Part shown: positions 62,259 through 64,000 of the stretch, piece after piece
Layout of the letters: every line of letters begins with the position of its first letter
How positions within the stretch are numbered: the first letter of the stretch is position 1
Assembly: GCA_937967995.1 (NCBI GenBank)
Contig: CALBTB010000008.1
Span: forward strand, 101,774-165,773
From: an uncultured Gammaproteobacteria bacterium
GTDB lineage: Bacteria; Pseudomonadota; Gammaproteobacteria; UBA6429; Thiohalophilaceae
Direction of reading: 5' to 3'
Length of the DNA: 64,000 nt
Program-made: the position numbers and the translations under genes
Notes under the pieces: model-generated
Seen by the model: only the letters and a program-made list of their open reading frames with translations
What the model was told of the DNA's origin: nothing
The model's database searches: none

Positions 62259-62732
62259 ATGTCTATCGAAGTTGATGTGCAGGTCGCGGACGAAGCGGAC
62301 GATTTACCCGCATCGAATAAAATTGCTGACTGGGTCACGCTGGCTGTGGCATCCGTACTGAAGGACGATACACCGAGCGAGCTGACAGTCCGGATTGTCG
62401 ACACAGAAGAAATGAAAGCGTTGAACCAGACTTATCGCCACAAGGAAGGCGTGACCAACGTACTGTCCTTTCCTGTTGAAGCGGACTTACCGATGGAGCC
62501 CCGCCTGCTCGGTGATGTGGTTATCTGCGCTGATGTGGTGCGCCGGGAAGCCATCGAACAGCATAAACCACCGGAATCGCACTGGGCGCATCTTGTTATA
62601 CACGGCACCTTGCATCTGCTGGGTTTTGACCACATTAATGAAAACGACGCAGCCGTCATGGAAAAACGCGAAATACAACTGCTTCACCAACTCGGTTATG
62701 CCAATCCATACGAGGTAACTACAGACTCATGA
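62259..62732 (+). CDS. ybeY: Endoribonuclease YbeY
   Basis: Zinc-dependent single-strand endoribonuclease for 16S rRNA 3'-end maturation and late 70S quality control. About 157 residues from the ATG at 62259; an ATG at 62217 lies inside ybeZ. The zinc motif H-x3-H-x5-H appears as HGTLHLLGFDH, and RHKEGVTNVLSFP is present. Its stop overlaps the corC start by 4 bp. Confidence 0.95.
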   Translation: MSIEVDVQVADEADDLPASNKIADWVTLAVASVLKDDTPSELTVRIVDTEEMKALNQTYRHKEGVTNVLSFPVEADLPMEPRLLGDVVICADVVRREAIEQHKPPESHWAHLVIHGTLHLLGFDHINENDAAVMEKREIQLLHQLGYANPYEVTTDS

Positions 62733-63631
62733 ACGAAGACCGATCGAGTCGCCCGAACGGGCAGCAAAACAAAGACGAAAACGGCGGACGTTCCTGGTTT
62801 ACACGTCTCTCTCAACTCCTGCAGACCGATCCAAAAGATCGCGATGAACTGGTTGCAGTGCTTCGTGAAGCCTATGGCAACGACATCATTGATGTTGATG
62901 CGCTGGGTATGCTGGAAGGTGTGTTGCAGGTTACTGAAATGCAGGTGCGCGATATTATGATACCGCGTTCGCAAATGGTGGTACTGGAACGTGACATGAG
63001 TATGCAGGAAGTCCTGCCAATTGTTGTAAACTCAGCGCACTCGCGTTATCCGGTGGTCGGTGAAAATCGCGATGAAGTGATTGGTATCCTGCTGGCAAAA
63101 GACCTGTTGCCGTATTTCCAGCTGGGTAACGAGGACAAGTTTAACCTGCGCGATATTTTACGCACGGCGGTATTTATTCCGGAAAGTAAACGCTTAAACG
63201 TGTTACTCAAGGAATTTCGTGCCAGCCGCAATCATATTGCGATTGTGGTGGATGAATACGGTGGCGTCGCCGGAATGGTGACGATTGAAGACGTACTGGA
63301 ACAGATCGTCGGTGAAATCGAGGACGAGCATGACTATGAAGATGATATTTACATCATGGAACATACGCCGGAAAAAGCCACCGTCAAGGCCATTACACCG
63401 ATTGAAGATTTTAATGAACACTTCGGTACCCGCTTCAGCGATGATGAGTTCGATACAATTGGCGGGTTAATCATGAATTCACTCGGACATTTACCCAAGC
63501 GTGGTGAGCGCACTCAGCTCGGTGGTTTGGATTTCAAGATTCTGCGTGCTGATGCACGTCGTGTGCACCTGATTGAAGTAAAAAAATTAAAAGAAGAAAC
63601 GGTTCAGGCGCAGAATGCCGGTAACGCCTGA
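62729..63631 (+). CDS. corC: CorC-family CBS-domain protein (Mg/Co efflux)
   Basis: A 300-residue cytosolic protein with two CBS domains (about 75-200; RDIMIPRSQMVVLERDMS, ILLAKDLLPYF, HIAIVVDEYGGVAGMVTIED) and a C-terminal CorC_HlyC transporter-associated domain (about 215-295; DEFDTIGGLIMNSLGHLPKRG). It is linked to magnesium and cobalt efflux; lacking membrane segments it acts with a partner. It overlaps ybeY (4 bp) and lnt (17 bp), so the genes are translationally coupled. Confidence 0.93.
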   Translation: MNEDRSSRPNGQQNKDENGGRSWFTRLSQLLQTDPKDRDELVAVLREAYGNDIIDVDALGMLEGVLQVTEMQVRDIMIPRSQMVVLERDMSMQEVLPIVVNSAHSRYPVVGENRDEVIGILLAKDLLPYFQLGNEDKFNLRDILRTAVFIPESKRLNVLLKEFRASRNHIAIVVDEYGGVAGMVTIEDVLEQIVGEIEDEHDYEDDIYIMEHTPEKATVKAITPIEDFNEHFGTRFSDDEFDTIGGLIMNSLGHLPKRGERTQLGGLDFKILRADARRVHLIEVKKLKEETVQAQNAGNA

Positions 63632-64000
63632 TCGCAAACGTATCGGTCTGGATATTCTGGCATTGCTTTGCGGTGCCTTGCTGCCGGTTGCCTTTGCCCC
63701 GTTAAATTTTTATCCGCTGGCCTTTCTGATCCCCGCCATTCTGTTCTGGACCTGGCAGGATGTTTCTCCCCGGCGCGCGTTCTGGCGTGGTTACCTGTTT
63801 GGTCTGGGTATGTTCGGTGTCGGTGTGTCCTGGGTCTATATTGCCATCAGCGAGTTTGGTTTTACCTCGGCACCGGTGGCCTTCATTCTGACGACATTGT
63901 TTGTGGCTTTTCTGGCCCTGTTTCCGGCAATGCAGGGCTGGCTGACGGTCAGACTGGCGACCCGAGTCAATTCGGCAATGCGCTGGCTGGTATTCCCGAT
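63615..64000 (+). CDS. lnt: Apolipoprotein N-acyltransferase (partial, runs off window)
   Basis: The first 128 residues of Lnt, an inner-membrane enzyme adding the third acyl chain to the N-terminal Cys of lipoproteins. From the ATG at 63615 the frame stays open to the window end. Several hydrophobic helices are seen (LDILALLCGALLPVAFAPL, YPLAFLIPAILFWTW) and the GVGVSWVYIAISEFG segment characteristic of Lnt. The catalytic nitrilase domain lies beyond the window. It overlaps corC by 17 bp, the usual gene order. Confidence 0.9.
   Translation, partial: MPVTPDRKRIGLDILALLCGALLPVAFAPLNFYPLAFLIPAILFWTWQDVSPRRAFWRGYLFGLGMFGVGVSWVYIAISEFGFTSAPVAFILTTLFVAFLALFPAMQGWLTVRLATRVNSAMRWLVFP

Noticed and set aside
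1..64000. tRNA, rRNA, prophage, integrase or transposase genes
   Set aside because: No tRNA-like cloverleaf with anticodon arm, rRNA segment or mobile-element protein was recognised on either strand by reading; a covariance search would be needed to be certain.

Overview
The window is a gene-dense, roughly 50 % GC chromosomal segment from a gammaproteobacterium. The evidence is the combination of fabA/fabB, pdxB, pepN (M1 type), the yggX iron-trafficking protein and the miaB-phoH(ybeZ)-ybeY-corC-lnt run. Gene order elsewhere does not match enteric bacteria, so a free-living, probably aquatic, deeper-branching lineage is likely. No tRNA, rRNA, CRISPR array, insertion sequence or integrase was seen. 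Many neighbouring genes overlap by a few bases, and the only gap above 300 bp is at 30120-30435.

Layout. 1-6 kb: housekeeping genes (lytic transglycosylase, DNA polymerase IV, aminopeptidase N, quinolinate synthase) and one highly structured intergenic palindromic element (4587-4739). 6-13.6 kb: signalling and accessory genes, including an FHA-adenylate cyclase, a NERD membrane protein, a DUF2914 protein and a 1140-residue protein joining two cyclic-nucleotide-binding domains, a rhodanese domain and a very long coiled coil. That last gene is preceded by a CRP-type site placed exactly as in a class II CRP promoter. 13.65-23.1 kb: a ten-gene minus-strand operon for a trans-envelope machine: ExbB, two ExbD (one lacking the usual membrane Asp), a TonB/AgmX-like protein, two TPR lipoproteins, a periplasmic TPR protein and an outer-membrane barrel.

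23.2-36.6 kb is the most unusual part. Two gene sets diverge from a 316-bp AT-rich region carrying a perfect CRP-like palindrome. Leftward are a monoheme cytochrome, a diheme LamG lipoprotein, a Tat-exported DUF1501-like protein and an ApbE flavin transferase. Rightward are a diheme lipoprotein resembling hydrazine synthase alpha subunit, two outer-membrane barrels, a TlpA thioredoxin, a DUF4266 lipoprotein and a DUF3570 barrel. Together they look like a cell-surface redox system of unknown substrate; the Tat protein carries a near-match to the ApbE flavinylation motif.

36.6-54.5 kb: a cfa-like methyltransferase with a geranylgeranyl-reductase-type flavoprotein, a degenerate M48 peptidase with TPRs, small Fe-S and iron genes, an ATP-grasp ligase with an AmmeMemoRadiSam-type radical SAM enzyme, SelO, an isolated LpxA, FabA-FabB, a PQQ-type sugar dehydrogenase, two tandem TfpX/TfpZ proteins, an exported thioredoxin and a response regulator with a degenerate GGDEF domain. 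54.6-64 kb: HDOD protein, pdxB, trmH, mazG, amt and the canonical miaB-phoH-ybeY-corC-lnt run, with lnt cut off by the window end. Family names rest on motifs read by eye; no database search was possible.
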